The position numbers were made by a program, and so were the translations under genes. From Neelides folsomi (Eukaryota; Arthropoda; Collembola; Neelipleona; Neelidae): DNA of 64,000 nt. Below the pieces are notes generated by a model. The model worked only from the letters and a program-made list of their open reading frames with translations, was not told the origin of the DNA and searched no databases. Where the stretch lies: the NCBI GenBank assembly GCA_034687125.1, contig JAQGBZ010000130.1, positions 96,199 to 160,198 on the forward strand, written 5' to 3'. This document shows, in pieces, positions 11,912 to 23,344 of this stretch (position 1 is its first letter; every line of letters begins with the position of its first letter).

Positions 11912-13098
11912 TCATTTATTCATCACAAGCATATTGAAAATGAATTGTATGATGATATAATAATACTTCAAAAGTGTTTTCCAATCAAATATAAAAAAGT
12001 TTCCGATTTTTAAAGAAAGCTCTTTGCACTTTAACTTGTGAACAATTTTTCTCCCAAGTATTTTATTTTCTGCAATAAATGAAAATTTAAGAATATCTGT
12101 AGATTTTTTATGAATCCAGCATCCAGGTATAAATAAGAACAATGCAGCGAACAATCCTGAATTAAATATGCAGGGAAGAAAAATATACTTTTTTAAATCA
12201 AGTTTACAATAAAGGGCAATTGAACCGTAACCACAAACGACGCTGACATAAAAGATTATAAATGTTGCATTGATTATTGTAAAATAATAAATCTTATTTA
12301 ATAAATAGACTTTAATTAATAAAACACTGTAATGTGCTCTTGTTTCTTCTCTGTTGGTTATTATTATATCTTGTTTTAATCTGGTAAGCAATTCAAAAGT
12401 TGCATAATAGAAATAGCCAAACAGTAAAAGAAAATATAATCCGTGAAAAAATCCAAAATAGCACTTGAATATTTCGAAAGTTATACAAATTAGATACATA
12501 GTATTATTATTATAAAAACTAGAAATTATCGAATATAAATAAACGTCGTTTTCAGGATCAGCCAGAAAATGAGAAAAAAATGCTATGCTATACAGCGAAG
12601 CCAATGATATAGTGAATAAGTATATTAAGTTAAATATTTTTGGAGCTATTAATAAAAATGAATCAATTTTAATTATTCAAATTATGTTATATATGTAATA
12701 TAAATAAAATTTTTCTTACAGATTTTGGAATTATTTGTTTGAATTTTAGAAAGGGATTTGGAAAGATCATTAAATAAATAAATATATTCATTTTGATAAA
12801 TTGTATGTTCAATCGAAAGGATTGAAAATGTTGCCCATGAAAAAGAAATGACAAATGAGAAAAATGTCTGAAAAAATTCAGTAGCATTTTCATCTATCGA
12901 AAATGACAAAAAAGACGTTGTAAACAAATAAACGGTATAAATCACGATAATAAAAGTACCACAAATATTAAATTTGACTTTAAAATTATTTTTTATTGGC
13001 AATATTTCTAAAGAATTTTCATTATTAATATTAATATAAAATGGCGCAATGGATAACTTTGTAAGTTTAGTTAAAATGGTAAGAATGTTATTATTCAT
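11912..13098 (-). CDS. gustatory receptor (copy B)
   Basis: Exons 13098-12720 and 12645-11912 give about 370 aa with the same two-exon plan, intron position and phase as copy A 500 bases downstream. Shared blocks include F-S-W-A-T-F-S-I-x-S-x-E-H in exon 1, H-F-L-A-D-P-E-N-D-V-Y and V-V-C-G-Y-G-S-I-A in exon 2, and the ending L-K-Y-Y-Y-I-I-I-Q-F-I-F-N. This is a tandem gene pair. Hydrophobicity indicates about seven membrane helices. The Y-Y-I-I-I-Q-F end stands for the TYhhhhhQF motif of gustatory receptors. Sequence drift between the copies is large despite the shared structure, as expected for chemoreceptors. No inactivating change was seen. Confidence 0.82.
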
Positions 13099-13688
13099 TT
13101 AATTATTTTTTTAATATATTGGATAAGTTTATTGTAAGTAATTTCAAAAATTTTATAAATTAAATACAGGTATGCAGGTAATTGTAGATGTAACTGTAGA
13201 GTAGATGTACCATAGTATATTATTTAAAAAATATATTCGATTCTAACAATAAAATTGAACAATGTTGTTCACCCAAAAGTTAATAATTCATAAAATAATA
13301 ATTCATTTTAATTATTTGTTATTAATTTTATAAATAAACGACCAAGTTTCAATGAATATTTTATTAGTCTTTATTTCACAAGCAAACCAATTTGATTCTA
13401 ACAAGTTTCACCGATCATGTTATTTGCTTAAACTAAAATCTACATATTTCAGGCAATTTTATTTTAATTATATTATTATTACAATATTAAGTATTTGAAT
13501 TTGAATTCATATATATATTATACATACATATACATATATGTATATATATTATATATAAGGCTAATATAGATATTTGATATTTGAACATTTCACAAGCAAT
13601 TTAATTATCATTTAAATTTAGTTAATAAATTCAGTGTTAGATAAAAATTTAGAATTGCCAATGATGTTAAATATGTATCTCATTTAAA
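13099..13688. other. intergenic with TA-rich palindromic tract
   Basis: Spacer between receptor copy B and the oxidase gene. It contains a TA/CA-type simple tract around 13508-13560 (repeats of ATATAC/GTATAT on both strands, able to fold on itself). No gene seen. Confidence 0.5.
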
Positions 13689-15852
13689 TCATTTGCTAAC
13701 TAGTGATATTATACCCGTACTATGTATAAGCGAAGACAACCCCGATTTAGACAATAGATTCGAAATTTTTGTATTGAGTGAAGATAAATACGTGAGAATC
13801 GGAGCTGCGGTACTTATAACCCCAATATTTACTGAAGGTGCAGTTGAATTATCTTTACAGACACTGAACATAGGTTTTCCCCCAATTGTAAGATTGCCGC
13901 AATTTTGCGTATTTGCACAATCTGAATTGAAACTGCATTTGCAATCATCTTGAAGTGCACAATGTTTAACATGCGGATCAATGTCCATTTGATTGGAAAC
14001 ATTTTGCAATCTGAGTGAATAATTATTTGAGAAAATTCCATTTTTGTCGTATTGCATCATTTTGGCAATAAAACTAGCTCTGGCCGTTGAGTTCAAATTT
14101 TTAATTAGAAGTTCTCTGCTGTGGAAGTAAGGACCAGTTTTTCCTGGATGGGAAATTCCTTTAAATTCATCGTTTACCTAAAACAGGAAGTTATGTTGGT
14201 TAAATGTCAATTATTAAATAAACATTTTAAAAAGTAATAATGATAAATGGGGTTCTGGCATTACATTTTAATATTGTAATGTATTTAAATATATTACCGC
14301 CAATTGAAGCATTGCTTGATATGCTGCTAATCCAAAAATTGGGTCATTAACAGTATCATTTCTTTTTAAGACGTAAAATTCAAAATGAACTGTATCAGCT
14401 CCATATGCAGTTGACATGTAAGTATCAGAAGCTTTGGAAAATCTCATGAGAATTCCTTGTAAAGGAAATGCGGCGGGACTAGCATCCAAAATTTGATTAA
14501 CTTGAGTAATGTAGGCAGGAAGTTTGCTCAATGGAAAAGAAATTTCATTATCGATAAATTTTATTTGAACAGGATCATTGAACCATGGACATTGCAGAGA
14601 TCCAGTATTTCCACAAATAGGTGCAAACATTTTATGATAATATCCAGTCGCGGGCATTACTAGCCCTACATTATCATTGGTGTAAATGGGAACAAATAAT
14701 GGCACTTTTTCAATAAGGGTATTATAAAGGTACTCTTGGAATAAATAGAGGCCGTTTAAATCTCTTGTTTTTTGCAAGAGTTCAATCCCTGAAACAGCTA
14801 TTTCGTTGAATACCTTTGAGGTCGAGGGGACATGGTCATTTGTAAAAGATTCTCCTGGTGTGTCGTTAGAAACAATTGTCCATTCTGCTTTGATTACTTT
14901 TTTCTGGGAAGGGAACCAATAAAGAGACAATTGATCTGAATTGTCAATCCAATTTTGAGCAGTTCCATCAAAGAAAACTGTATCATTCCAAACAGTGTTT
15001 CGAGCGTTGTTTTGTAAATAGGTACAGTCGCCAATGTGATGTTGTAAACTACTCCCAAAAGCCCGAGATGAATTCTGAAAGCTCTGAGGTCTTCTTCTAA
15101 TGTGATATGTTGAACAGTTCCATTTCCATCCACAATAGTTAGTCCAACCACCTTAAATTATTTATTTACCTTTAATATGTTTATAATTATTTAATATCCA
15201 TGTATTTCAGCCACATACTCAACTTGATAAATATTACCGTATATCATTTTACTGTTAATTAATATAATAAATTAAATTATTTGTAACCTGTTCTGAAATT
15301 GATGAATTGTACTTGGTCGTTGAACCATGAGCTCCCGTTCCGATTGCACCGCCAATTGTAATGTTCCCAAAAGCTGGAGTTGTTCTTAAAGCTCGGCCCT
15401 TTGTCAAAAGAAAATCCCCAACTTCACGAAGGGTATTTCCTGATAAGACAGTTACAGTTTCTGTAACATTATCATAAGTCATATTTTTTAATGTCTGCAT
15501 ATTAAGAGGAATTCCTTTAGTGCAAATGATATCACAATTTGAATGTAAGTGGCCCAGTGCCTTAATTGTGGTATTCTCATTTTTAGCCCTTGAGACCTGT
15601 TCAATAATATCTTCAATTCTATAGATATTAACGGCGGCATATGTAGCATTGCATTGTATACCATCTTCAAAGGCTTTATAATAATTTGAAGAATTTGAAG
15701 AATCACTTAAATAAAAATAAAAATTATTTTTAATTTATTTAATATAATATTAATCTATAAGTAAATACAATTGTCAATAAATTAAGGTGAAAAATTAATA
15801 TAACTTACGCAATAGCAATTGCAAGAAGTAAGATGAGAAATCTTAAAACCAT
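13689..15852 (-). CDS. plant-type L-gulonolactone oxidase-like FAD enzyme, apparent frame break
   Basis: Starts at 15852 with M-V-L-R-F-L-I-L-L-L-A-I-A-I-A, a signal peptide split by an intron. Exon 2 (about 15700-15290) is the FAD-binding PCMH part: G-H-L-H-S-N-C-D-I-I-C-T aligns with the flavin loop, then S-G-N-T-L-R-E-V-G and G-G-A-I-G-T-G-A-H-G-S. Exon 3 (about 15153-14310) covers L-G-L-L-G-V-V-Y-N-I-T, then Y-W-F-P-S-Q-K-K-V and the ALO-type C-terminal domain. The last exon holds G-I-S-H-P-G-K and a Cys-rich tail (H-C-A-L-Q-D-D-C-K-C...D-C...C...C). From memory, that tail and the signal peptide match plant GULLO enzymes rather than vertebrate GULO, which lacks both. The family oxidises aldonolactones on the route to ascorbate. 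Near 15015 the reading shifts frame without a splice signal, so the copy may be inactive or misassembled. Confidence 0.75.
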
Positions 15853-15911
15853 TTTTGCCAACCTTAACTTTTAACAACACAGCAGAAATAATCTTTTTTG
15901 TGACTGACTCG

Positions 15912-15919
15912 TATTTATA
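15912..15919 (-). promoter_or_regulatory. candidate TATA box of the oxidase gene
   Basis: On the minus strand the sequence reads TATAAATA, about 60 bases upstream of the start codon at 15852. Its position suits a short 5' UTR. No well-placed initiator was identified, so this rests on motif and distance only. Confidence 0.4.
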
Positions 15920-16881
15920 GCATTTAGGAAAATTATTGCAAAACTCCTTAATTAATATTAATTTAAGCTTTTGATCTCCTTACATTACATCGATATAAGT
16001 ATCTTAAAGTAGATATAACTAGTATATTTATTTAAATCATTGGTCAATCAAGGGATCATTTCATGATTCCAACTTAATGTTAGAATGTTATTAGTATATA
16101 TTATTAATAATTCATTTCAATGGAAGCCAATGATGAATGCAATGATTTGCATTTGAAAATAGATATTACCTAATACTGAGTTCACCATTTGGGGTTAAAG
16201 ATTTTAAGTATAAGTAGATTTGATGTTTTGCTGTTGACCATGAACTTGAATGGTGATAAGATGTTTTTATCCTTTTTATACGCCGAAATTTTTATATAAC
16301 TAGCTAATAAGACTAAATTTAAACTAGTTTATTATATATTTTATAAGATATAATTTATATAAAGCCAATGTATCTTCGAATCTTTGTATACAATTAGGCT
16401 ATGTCAGGAAATACATATCATACATCTTGTACAGTTGTATTATTTATAATACTGTAGATATAATTCGTAAAAGTAACGAAAATGTGATTTAAAAATCAAT
16501 GACAGTTAAAGTTCTTCAAGGGCAAGTAAAAAATCCTAATTTGGCGACATGATAATTATGATATCGAAAATGCTAATATGATAATATGATTAGTATATAA
16601 AAAAGAGTTTCATAAGTTGTTGATACATTAGAAAATATTGAATAGTAATATAGTATACCTAGGTATTTATTTAACTAATATTATTATATACTTATATAAC
16701 ATGTAGTTGTAAATATGAGCATAAAGTTACAACTATCTTAAAGATTGCCAATGAAAAAATATTTATTTCAATTTTAATACAATTAATACAATCGTTCGGT
16801 AAATACTGTTTATTTTACAATACTCATTTAAGATGTTCTTTAGAATATTGATGAATAGAATTGGAAGATGGAAAGAGATGT
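15920..16881. other. intergenic, no gene seen
   Basis: AT-rich spacer between the oxidase gene and the Gly/Tyr-rich peptide gene. It holds only short frames. The end next to 16882 should contain the 3' UTR of the peptide gene. Confidence 0.5.
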
Positions 16882-17340
16882 TTAACCGTAGAATCCGTGA
16901 CCGAATCCTCCAAATCCGTGACCGAATCCTCCATATCCCAAACCACCATATCCGAGTCCAAGACCATATCCTCCATATCCAAGACCTTCAATCAGAAGAA
17001 TTAAAAATATTCAATTTCATACAAATAGGAAATAGAGTTAATAGAAATAAACAAAGTCAATGTACCATATCCGAGTCCTCCACCATAAAGTCCACCATAT
17101 CCAAGTCCATATCCGAGCCCGAAGGAGTTGGCAGTTTGAAGAGTTTCCTTCTTCTCTTCAGCGGGGGCTGCGAAAGCCAAAGCCACAAGGGCGAAAAGAG
17201 CGACGATAGCCTTTAAAGAAAAAAAATTAAATTAAATTAAATTTTTATAAGAGGTTTTCAATTTTTGTTGCATTTTGATGATTTAATATCTAAATAGGTT
17301 CAAATTCAAATAAAATTTTGATTACGAGAGTTCGGGCCAT
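16882..17340 (-). CDS. small secreted Gly/Tyr-rich peptide
   Basis: Three exons. Exon 1 (17340-17326) encodes M-A-R-T-L. Exon 2 starts after an acceptor at about 17213 and continues the signal peptide as A-I-V-A-L-F-A-L-V-A-L-A-F-A-A-P-A. The mature part is made of G-L-G-Y-G and G-Y-G-G-L repeats, and exon 3 ends with F-G-G-F-G-H-G-F repeats and F-Y-G before the stop at 16882. Without exon 1 the signal peptide would be cut short, which decides the start. Proteins of this type occur in arthropod cuticle and among nematode and arthropod antimicrobial or neuropeptide-like (NLP) peptides; the sequence cannot separate these. A TATA box sits 82 bases upstream. The repeat makes copy number prone to slippage. 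Confidence 0.8.
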
Positions 17341-17421
17341 TTCGAAGATTTTTGCGAAGTTTTGAGATTTGAATTGATGTGAATGAATGGAAGACTGTGA
17401 TTTGGATGTTGGATGGGCGAG

Positions 17422-17429
17422 TTTATATA
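17422..17429 (-). promoter_or_regulatory. TATA box of the Gly/Tyr-rich peptide gene
   Basis: Minus-strand TATATAAA lies 82 bases upstream of the start codon at 17340. About 31 bases downstream of its first base is TCACAGT (17400-17394), a reasonable arthropod initiator. The spacing fits a strong, tissue-regulated promoter, as is usual for structural or effector peptides. Confidence 0.6.
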
Positions 17430-19048
17430 TCCCAAGTCCTCCTCAGCTCTTGTTGGTGTTGGACGAGGCGGCGAGAGAGCAGAAGGGCAATTTTTTATTC
17501 ACATAACAAACCCAGGTTACCAACATAAGTGCGACAATGAGTTTTGGGCGAAGGAGGAAATTGGGACAGAAAGTGAAATGATAGACACAAGAAGGTACGA
17601 CAACTCACACACACACACGAACCAACCAAAATGCAAAAGGGGAATTCTCACAATGAACAGAAGGAGATTGAAAAGGCTTTGAGGGTAATTGAGTCAAATA
17701 GGCGGATTTTCATTGTCAACCTGTGGAGAGAACAATGAAAGACTTCCATGGTTTAATAACTACTTGAGAAATATTTTAACTTGGACCTTATTTAATACTA
17801 ATAGGACGGAATTACGTTAATGTTCGAGTTAAAGATCCGCATTATGATTTCTATCAGCTCATTATTACATTGTTTATTATTTATTATACAAATTAAATAA
17901 ATTGCTAGTTTTATGGAATCACATTCTTGCACATTCCTTTGCTTCCACATCCATTGCATATTTAAATCATGTTTTGTCACAAAATGACCTTTTATCCCAT
18001 TTAAATAATCTTGAGGGAAATCATTAAGCTTTCAGCTCACTTTTCTTTGCCGTTTTAATTTGCATTCCCACTTTAATTGAAATTTTTCTACATGGCTTGA
18101 AGGAATAAATGGATCTTGACAAAATTAGGCTTTTCTACGCATTTTAATATTGCGTAAGACAACATGACTTGTCAAGTACACCTGCTAATAATAGTAAAGT
18201 AATATATAAAAAGAGTATCAATTGGACCTAATGTAAGTGAACCAACGCCCCAGACGATAATTTTCCACTAATGATAAATACTATATACTCTGTAATATCT
18301 TTCATACTACTTATAATCTATTTATAAGATATTTATTTATATAAAAAGACAGACAGATAGATTAAACCTATATGGTTTATGACAATTAATTTGTCACGAT
18401 CGACGATCCCTAAAAATAAGATCGTTAAGAAAAATAAGGAAGCTGAGCATTTGTTTTGGTTGAATGATTCAAGGTTATTTGTAAAATTGAGCTGATTCTC
18501 TGAAAGAGATTTATTAAATACACTTTCTTCACAATACACATTCTTTATTTATATACTAATATTAAATGCATATTCATTTATTTATTCATTTATTACATTT
18601 ATTATAGTTAATGTTATGTTTATTATGTATTTTTAACCAGATCATATAATGCTAAATTTCAAGATTTGTATTATAATAATAGAAAAATGCCAAGAGGCCA
18701 AGACTAACATTCTTTGCATTTTGAACAAGCTATGATAAGAGTTTTGGTTGTTCATGTTCATCTATTCAATTAATTTTTTACCAAACTTATTGTTTATAAA
18801 GTTTATAAGGCTATAAATTATGAAATATAAACATTTGAAGTTTTGAAAACTATGAAATGATTAAAAATGTAGATTTGGAATTTGAGGATGTTTGTGAAGT
18901 AAATCAGGAGAAAATGAGACATTGGAAGAGTTCCAGGCCGTAAGAGCTGATTTTGATCCGGGAAACCGGCATGGCTTTCAAACCCAACTCATTTTTCATT
19001 AAATTCATTATTTTAGTTGAAGCAATTTAAGTTTAATTAATTTTTAAA
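17430..19048. other. intergenic, no supported gene
   Basis: Spacer between the divergent peptide and cyclin H genes. The part 17440-17700 is less AT-rich and contains an unlikely 89-aa frame with no domain. A short (AC)n run lies near 17607-17618. The last 250 bases before 19049 should hold the cyclin H promoter and 5' UTR; no TATA box is evident there, as expected for a housekeeping gene. Confidence 0.5.
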
Positions 19049-20561
19049 ATGTTTTCCACTTCGACTCAAAAGAAAAATTGGATTTTTGCAGAAGAAGAAA
19101 CCCTTCGGACTTTTCGCTATAACACAAATAGAGATTTTATTGAAAAATATGGGAAACCGGGAATGACAGTAAATATTTTATTTCATTTACAAATTACAAT
19201 GGTTTTAATCATATAAAAGAATAACACAATTAGCCGTTAACATTATTACTCAAGACTAAACTACTATAAAATACTATAAATAATTCGCTATTCTATAATT
19301 TTAAAATTATTTATTGGTCGTTAAATAAAATTTTAATATTTTCAGGACGAGAGTCGAATCGCCAATTTTTTAACTCATGAAGAAGAAAAAATCCTTCTCC
19401 ACTATTACGAACTCATCCTCCGAGACTTTTGCTTCAAATTTCAACCCCCAATGGGGAAATCGGTATTTGGGACTGCCATGCATTATTTCAAGAGATTCTA
19501 CCTTTTCAACTCGCCCATGGATTATCATCCGAAAGATATTTAGTAAACACTTTTACTTATTTACCTACTCATTACTCTATTTAATTCTTCAACGACCTTT
19601 TATTTAAAAAAATTGATTTAAAAATATCACTTTATTTAAGAAAATTACAAAGATTTTCATAGCCATGAAATGAAATTATTAAATATCAATTAATTTCTAA
19701 TATCTTTATAGCTTAACATGCGCGTACCTTGCGTCCAAAGTTGATGAATTCAACGTGTCAATAGTTCAATTTGTGGCAAATTTACCTGGAGATCGGGAGA
19801 GAATGTCTGAGAACATTGTCAATTTAGAATTACTCATTATGTCAGCTATGAGTTATAATCTCACGATTCACAACCCCTTCAGACCCGTCGAAGGAATCCT
19901 CATTGATATCAAAACTCGTCATGGAAAATTCGACCCAGAAGTCCTTAGACCATACATTGACGACTTCTTGGATAAAGTTCTCCTCACCGATGCGCCATTT
20001 CTTTACGCTCCTTCACAAGTACTTAAATATAAATAATCAATTCTTACACTTATACGTTACACATAACCATTAAATTAATATTTTATTGAATTAATTAAAG
20101 GTTTAAAATAATTTTCAATATCTTAGATTGCTTTAGCGGCCGTGTTGCAAGCTGCAAGCAAATGTAAAGAAAACCTGGATGCATACATCACTGAAACTCT
20201 TTTCCCTGATAAAACAATGCTTGAACCAGTTGTGGCTGCAGTAAGATGTAAGACGAAATTAAGATTTATATTAGATAACAGATTTAGTGAACCAATTAAT
20301 GTAAATTAAAAAATTCGATTTGATTGTAGCCATTCGATCTTTGGTGAGGCAAAAGAATTATAATCCACCACCGAAAGACGTCTTGAGGAATATTGAAGTG
20401 AAATTGGAGAGATGTCGAAATCAGGAGAATAATCCAAACAACGAATTGTAAGAAAAGATTAAGATATAAATTCTAGATTTTAATTTTTTATTATTAGATT
20501 TAAAAAGAAGTTTGAAGATGATTTGGATGAAGAAGATCAAAGTTTCATGGGATTGAAATAA
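19049..20561 (+). CDS. CCNH: cyclin H, CDK-activating kinase subunit
   Basis: Six exons. Exon 1 (19049-19168) ends in E-K-Y-G-K-P-G-M-T. Exon 2 (from about 19346) has F-K-F-Q-P-P-M, A-M-H-Y-F-K-R-F-Y-L and M-D-Y-H-P-K-D-I. Splicing a TA/C codon to exon 3 gives Y-L-T-C-A-Y-L-A-S-K-V-D-E-F-N-V-S, nearly the diagnostic cyclin H box. The second cyclin fold follows (P-F-R-P-V-E-G, then I-A-L-A-A-V-L-Q-A in exon 4). An acidic C-terminus ends at 20561. Cyclin H pairs with CDK7 and MAT1 in the CDK-activating kinase and in TFIIH, phosphorylating cell-cycle CDKs and the RNA polymerase II tail. Length is roughly that of animal cyclin H. All junctions keep frame. It appears intact. Confidence 0.95.
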
Positions 20562-22234
20562 TGTTTTAAATCTATGTATATACTTCTTTTTTTGTATTTA
20601 ATGAAGGCCAGTTGTTGATTGTTGAGATATTTTTGAATATACAAATAGTGTAATGATTTAGGAAACCATTTTTATATTGTGTTGAAAATCAAAAAAATTA
20701 AAATTAAAAAAATTTTCTATTTCATTGATTCATCGTTTATTATTAAGGTTGTTATCATTATTATCATATCATATTGTAATGTGTACTTACTAATAGATTA
20801 TTTTGTGTTCATTTTATAACTTATGAATTAATCTCTATTGTTAGTTGAACGTAAATCCTTTACCTAAGTTTACCAAATCTTGCAATTGATATAATTGATC
20901 GTATTTCTTTTTTGCTTGATACCTGTACATTGTTATTTTAGGTTTACTATGTGTTACTTATAAATATAAAGTGAATATTTTGATATAATTATAAACAATA
21001 GCAAAAAAATTAACAGATTGATTACCTATTTTTATTTCTCTTGAGTATTTCTCTTCAAAATACAATTAAATCAACGTCGATTTTAATTTAAAGTTTTAAA
21101 GTTTTCATCCTTGAATTTTTTATGTACAATTAAATAATTTCACCACGTTATATCATTAATCGTTAAAATATTTTCAAAATTGTATAGCAATTATAAAAAG
21201 TATATCGTCAAATGGTCAAATAAAATAACTATTATAGGTATATAAATAAGTATGCCACATTTATATACCCACAACATTTATTTTTCATATACGAAGTAGC
21301 CAGTAATTTGATATCAATAACCAATTACTTACGTAAATTCTTGGCATTGGCATTATTGAAGTTCAATTTTAAAGTGTAAAGTGGTTTAAAATCTTTGATT
21401 GAGTTAAACCGCAAACAACAAAGAGATACAAACCTTGAATAATTGCGTGTAATTTTTGGTCATGCTTCGCCCTAAGTCTCAAACATAGTAGAGTACAACT
21501 TTACATTGCATTCCCTACATTGTCCCTTTGTACTTTGCCCAGATTCAATCTTTCTGTATTGCGTAATGCATTGGTATTAGAACAATGCAATAAAAGAGTT
21601 TAAATAAAACCAGTTTATTTCATTCGATACTTTTTGCATTTAAAGTATCCTATTACTTTTGTTGGAATTTCTTTTTTCCAATAAATACAAGGAATGGGTC
21701 CTTGATTTCTTCCTTGTCCGATATGCCTGATTGCTATTGATATTAGATGTATGTATTATATACATTATAAGATGTCTAATTAACTTGCCGAGGTCTCGAT
21801 GTTCCATGAGTAAAAATATTACGAATAAAGACAACTCTTAAATACAAGAATTGTGTAAATGTACTATTATAAAAATAGATTTAATTAAAGAATTAAATTG
21901 ATTTAATCAGATTTAATTAATTTAAATTATGAATTTACATACCATTTTGTATACTATTCGCTTATGCCATACATACATATATATTATTCTATACAAGTAC
22001 AACAGGTATAACATGAATAAGTTAATTATGTATATACCTAAGTAATTAGTTAATTAGTGACTTGATTATACATATCTTGTTTGGGTAAGTATTATACTAG
22101 TCTTCACTAAACTTTTTGCACATGAATTAAATTGATTAAATTATCTCATTGGAGAGTTCCAGACTTTTATTTAAGTCAATCTGGTGAAACCTTCATTTAT
22201 TTGATAACTTTGAAAGGCACAAGATACAAATAAA
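20562..22234. other. intergenic, no gene seen
   Basis: AT-rich spacer between two plus-strand genes. It should contain the cyclin H 3' UTR and the promoter of the secreted gene at 22235. Only short low-complexity frames are present. Confidence 0.5.
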
Positions 22235-22811
22235 ATGTTTAAAGGAACTATTATTCTTTACATATTCATTTTCTTTTCTGGTTCAGTTTTGTCGGCTCCA
22301 GGATATCATAGGTATTTTATATATTAAATCCTTATTATTTATACTGGACAAAACACGTTATTTTGGGCCTATTTTTGGGAATTTTGTATACTGTATGTTT
22401 CATTGTATTTAAACGATAGCTATGAAGATTATCCAGCTTCTGAGAAATGTGGTCATTTTATGATCTATGATCATAAACAAAACAAATGCGTTTGTGAACC
22501 TGAGGATAGCTACGAGTCTCATGGACCTCTGATTTATCATAAACAAACCGATCAATGCTACCTTCCAAATACAAGGGTATGTAAATTTTAATTTGAGAAA
22601 TCGCTACGTGAGTACTATACGATTGCAACCAATTGCTAAATTATAATAAGCATTTTATTTAAAAATTTAGGCTTATTGTCAAGAAGGTGAATTGCTTCAA
22701 AAAACGGGGAAATGCCAAAAAGTTGATAAACCAACAAAGAGCACACGGAAAGTTGATTATGATTATCACGATATTCATGTGGATGGTCATTATTATGACC
22801 ATTACGATTAA
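22235..22811 (+). CDS. secreted Cys-containing protein with Asp/His/Tyr-rich tail
   Basis: Three exons. Exon 1 (22235-22312) is a signal peptide, M-F-K-G-T-I-I-L-Y-I-F-I-F-F-S-G-S-V-L-S-A. Exon 2 (from about 22419) has K-C-G-H-F-M-I-Y-D and K-C-V-C-E-P, then G-P-L-I-Y-H-x-x-T-D-Q-C-Y. Exon 3 adds A-Y-C-Q-E-G-E-L-L-x-x-x-G-K-C. The alternation of C, G-P-L, Y-C-x-x-G-E and K-C resembles small arthropod secreted domains such as DUF4789, but I am not sure of the family. The tail is almost only D, H, Y and V (D-Y-H-D-I-H-V-D-G-H-Y-Y-D-H-Y-D) up to the stop at 22809-22811; such clusters can bind metal ions. All splice phases agree. Function unknown. Confidence 0.75.
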
Positions 22812-23344
22812 CTTTGCTGCGTTTTGCTTAAATATTTGTAGTATAAAAGCTGGAGTCAAGCATACAACATAATATGTACTAATATGTATGATTCTATTAC
22901 ATACACTTACATCTACATTGTAACCCAAGTTTTAAAATGTATCATTCATCATTTTACCTTTAATGCTTAATGTAATCTTATTAGTAGATTTACATAAATA
23001 TTTTGAACATGAAATGAATTTATAAATTGCAAATAAACTTGGCATAAAGATGCTAAAATTAAGAAATTAACAGAGTGATAATAAGAACAATCTAATTTTA
23101 TTTAAGTTTTCTCCATGTTTAATTTAATAATTTCAATTTATTATAAATAAATATTTTTAAATACAATTTGATATTAAAATGTTAAATGTACCTTACTCAT
23201 AAAAATTCAATGAAATGAATACTTAATTCATATTTAAAATACTGTGGTGCTAATAATGATAAAGATTGGATGATTGGATAGAGTAAAATTGGTGTAGACA
23301 ATGGGACAAATGCTTGTGAAACATTTGAAACAAAACTTAAATGA
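22812..23344. other. convergent intergenic spacer
   Basis: Tail-to-tail spacer between the secreted gene (+) and integrin alpha (-); it must contain both 3' UTRs. AT-rich, no further gene seen. Confidence 0.5.

Noticed and set aside
16833-17216. 127-aa plus-strand frame
   Set aside because: Antisense shadow of the Gly/Tyr-rich peptide gene and its introns.
17413-17682. 89-aa plus-strand frame
   Set aside because: Overlaps the TATA box and upstream region of the peptide gene on the other strand; no domain or splice context.
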